A stretch of DNA of 64,000 bases from Auanema rhodensis. Its lineage: Eukaryota; Nematoda; Chromadorea; Rhabditida; Rhabditidae. Positions 63,001 to 64,000 of the stretch are shown here, piece after piece. Each line of letters begins with the position of its first letter. Position 1 is the stretch's first letter. The notes under the pieces were generated by a model. That model saw nothing but the letters and a program-made list of their open reading frames with translations, had not been told where the DNA came from and ran no database searches. Position numbers and translations under genes: made by a program. The DNA lies in the NCBI GenBank assembly GCA_964057225.1, contig OZ059894.1, positions 17,700,476 through 17,764,475 of the forward strand, read 5' to 3'.

Positions 63001-63681
63001 ATTTATTAATAGATTTCAATATTTTTCCTTTCAGTTTCATGGGTTTAATAGTTTTAACTGTAATTGTTTCCGTCATTGTTCTCGTTATTGTCATATGCTA
63101 TCTAATGATGCGATTTATGCATAGAGCTCTTAGTGGAAGTGAATCAAAAGGCCCATATTGTAAGTATTTTGGAACATTCTAAATCTTTTTTTGAGTAAAA
63201 TCATTTATTTTTAATATATTATACGAAAACTTTTATTTTGATTGAAATTCAAAACTTTGATCTTATCTATTCCGGATATACAGCGAAAACGTGAGAATAT
63301 TGCTCTGGGCTGTGCCCTGACCCATATGCCATGAAATATGAAATATTTTAGTGACTATTTGAAAAATATATCGAATCTAAACACTTTCCCACACCTTTTA
63401 TCCAAATTCTCTTTTAAATTTCAGCTTCGCCTTATTCAAATATGGTTATTCATTCCAAAAGAGTTTATGAGATTCAAGCGGAAGAAGGCTGCTTCTCAGG
63501 ATCAGAGTCAGAACCAACTGAACCTAAAGAACAACCGGCCACCCCAATAGCACCGAAAGAAGAGGAAAAATCACCAAGAGCTTCACTACGTCGACCCGAA
63601 ACTGGTGATTTAAGACAGATACGGACAGAAACTCCAGCAAATGATGATCCAAGGCAAATGATTAGAAAGAAAGAAAAAAAA
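54965..63681 (+). CDS. Orphan single-pass membrane protein, possibly continuing past the window
   Basis: Not recognised. Exons 54965-55012, 62727-62845, 63035-63159 and 63425-63681 keep one frame (183 residues). The short N-terminus (MDSILDMTNTTAPTVT) contains N-glycosylation sequons, followed by an acidic region rich in Asn/Asp/Phe. One strong membrane segment (GLIVLTVIVSVIVLVIVICY) follows, then a hydrophilic Glu/Lys/Pro/Arg-rich tail with phosphorylatable RRPETGDLRQ. Topology (short outside, one segment, charged inside) resembles MinK-related (KCNE) subunits, but that is architecture only. The last exon ends in a GTGAGT donor with no acceptor clearly identified before 64000, so further exons may lie outside. 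If that intron is kept, the frame stops at 63739-63741. Confidence 0.65.
56120..56192 (+). repeat. CT dinucleotide microsatellite
   Basis: Nearly continuous CTCTCT tract with a few interruptions (TTTCT, ATCT), within the long intron. It also forms a spurious Leu/Ser-rich open frame. Confidence 0.95.
57035..57093 (+). repeat. GA dinucleotide microsatellite
   Basis: About 28 consecutive GA units with one GG interruption. It is the reverse complement of the CT tract about 0.85 kb upstream in the same intron. Confidence 0.95.
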
Positions 63682-64000
63682 GTGAGTGATATTTACATTT
63701 CCAACTGCCAAAAAAAATTTTTATTTACGAAAAATAAATAAAAAAAGATGAAAATGAACGGTGTAAATCAAATTACCGTAGCCTGAAGTAACTGGAAAAC
63801 GTTATCATCTGACGCAAAATTAACAAAAAATGAGCATTAGAGATCAGACTTCAACGAGATATTTTGTCAACAAATCTTTCATTTTGTGTACTCCTTTCTA
63901 TGTTTATTCTGACCTTTTAAAACTAGACCAATGATAGAAATTTATTTATAATAAAAAAAATCCTTTTTCTAAATATTTTCTATGAAAAAAAATTAAAAAT
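63682..64000 (+). other. Right edge, probable intron or 3' UTR of the orphan membrane protein gene
   Basis: A+T-rich with A and T runs. No further exon can be supported, so whether the preceding gene ends here or continues is unresolved. Confidence 0.4.

Overview
The window is eukaryotic and reads as a nematode chromosome segment. It is A+T-rich, and most introns are about 40-55 bp with GT...TTTCAG/TTTTAG borders. Several start codons sit just downstream of an acceptor-like pyrimidine-AG with no upstream exon in sight, as expected for spliced-leader addition. The phospholipase C-beta at the left edge resembles nematode EGL-8 along nearly its whole length. I cannot name the species; it does not read as C. 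elegans itself.

Left third (1-24.2 kb): PLC-beta (egl-8 type, +), a tiny secreted one-domain granulin (-), a flavin-containing monooxygenase (-), a CNPPD1-type cyclin-fold membrane protein (-), an Ala/Lys/Glu-rich then RG-rich probable nuclear protein (+), a type II membrane protein of the phospholipase D3/4 family (+), and the dolichol-pathway enzyme DPAGT1/ALG7 (+).

Middle (24.2-44.1 kb): a 1,610-residue orphan built from a 58-residue Ser/His/Lys unit repeated about twelve times followed by a His-Gly array (+). Then come three closely spaced minus-strand housekeeping genes in transcription order: tRNA uracil-5-methyltransferase TRMT2A, class III alcohol dehydrogenase (ADH5/GSNOR) and protein phosphatase 5. 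Next are a tight plus-strand pair (mitochondrial ATP synthase subunit e, then a RING/B-box protein with a very long insertion inside the RING), a TMEM70-like mitochondrial assembly factor (+), and three small orphan genes on the minus strand, two of them cysteine-rich.

Right third (44.1-64 kb): a reticulon gene (ret-1 type, +) with at least three alternative first exons feeding one reticulon domain, and an orphan single-pass membrane protein (+) whose first intron is 7.7 kb long and holds opposed CT and GA microsatellites; this gene may run off the right edge.

The genes do not form one pathway. Local groupings are possible: two nematode-style operons (TRMT2A-ADH5-PP5; ATP synthase e-RING). 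Several products act at the ER (DPAGT1, FMO, reticulon, PLD family) or mitochondria (subunit e, TMEM70-like). The strongest candidates for something undescribed are the Ser/His repeat protein, the split RING, the minimal granulin and the small Cys-rich cluster. Exon coordinates were derived by hand from reading frame and splice consensus, so boundaries are models and were not tested against transcripts.
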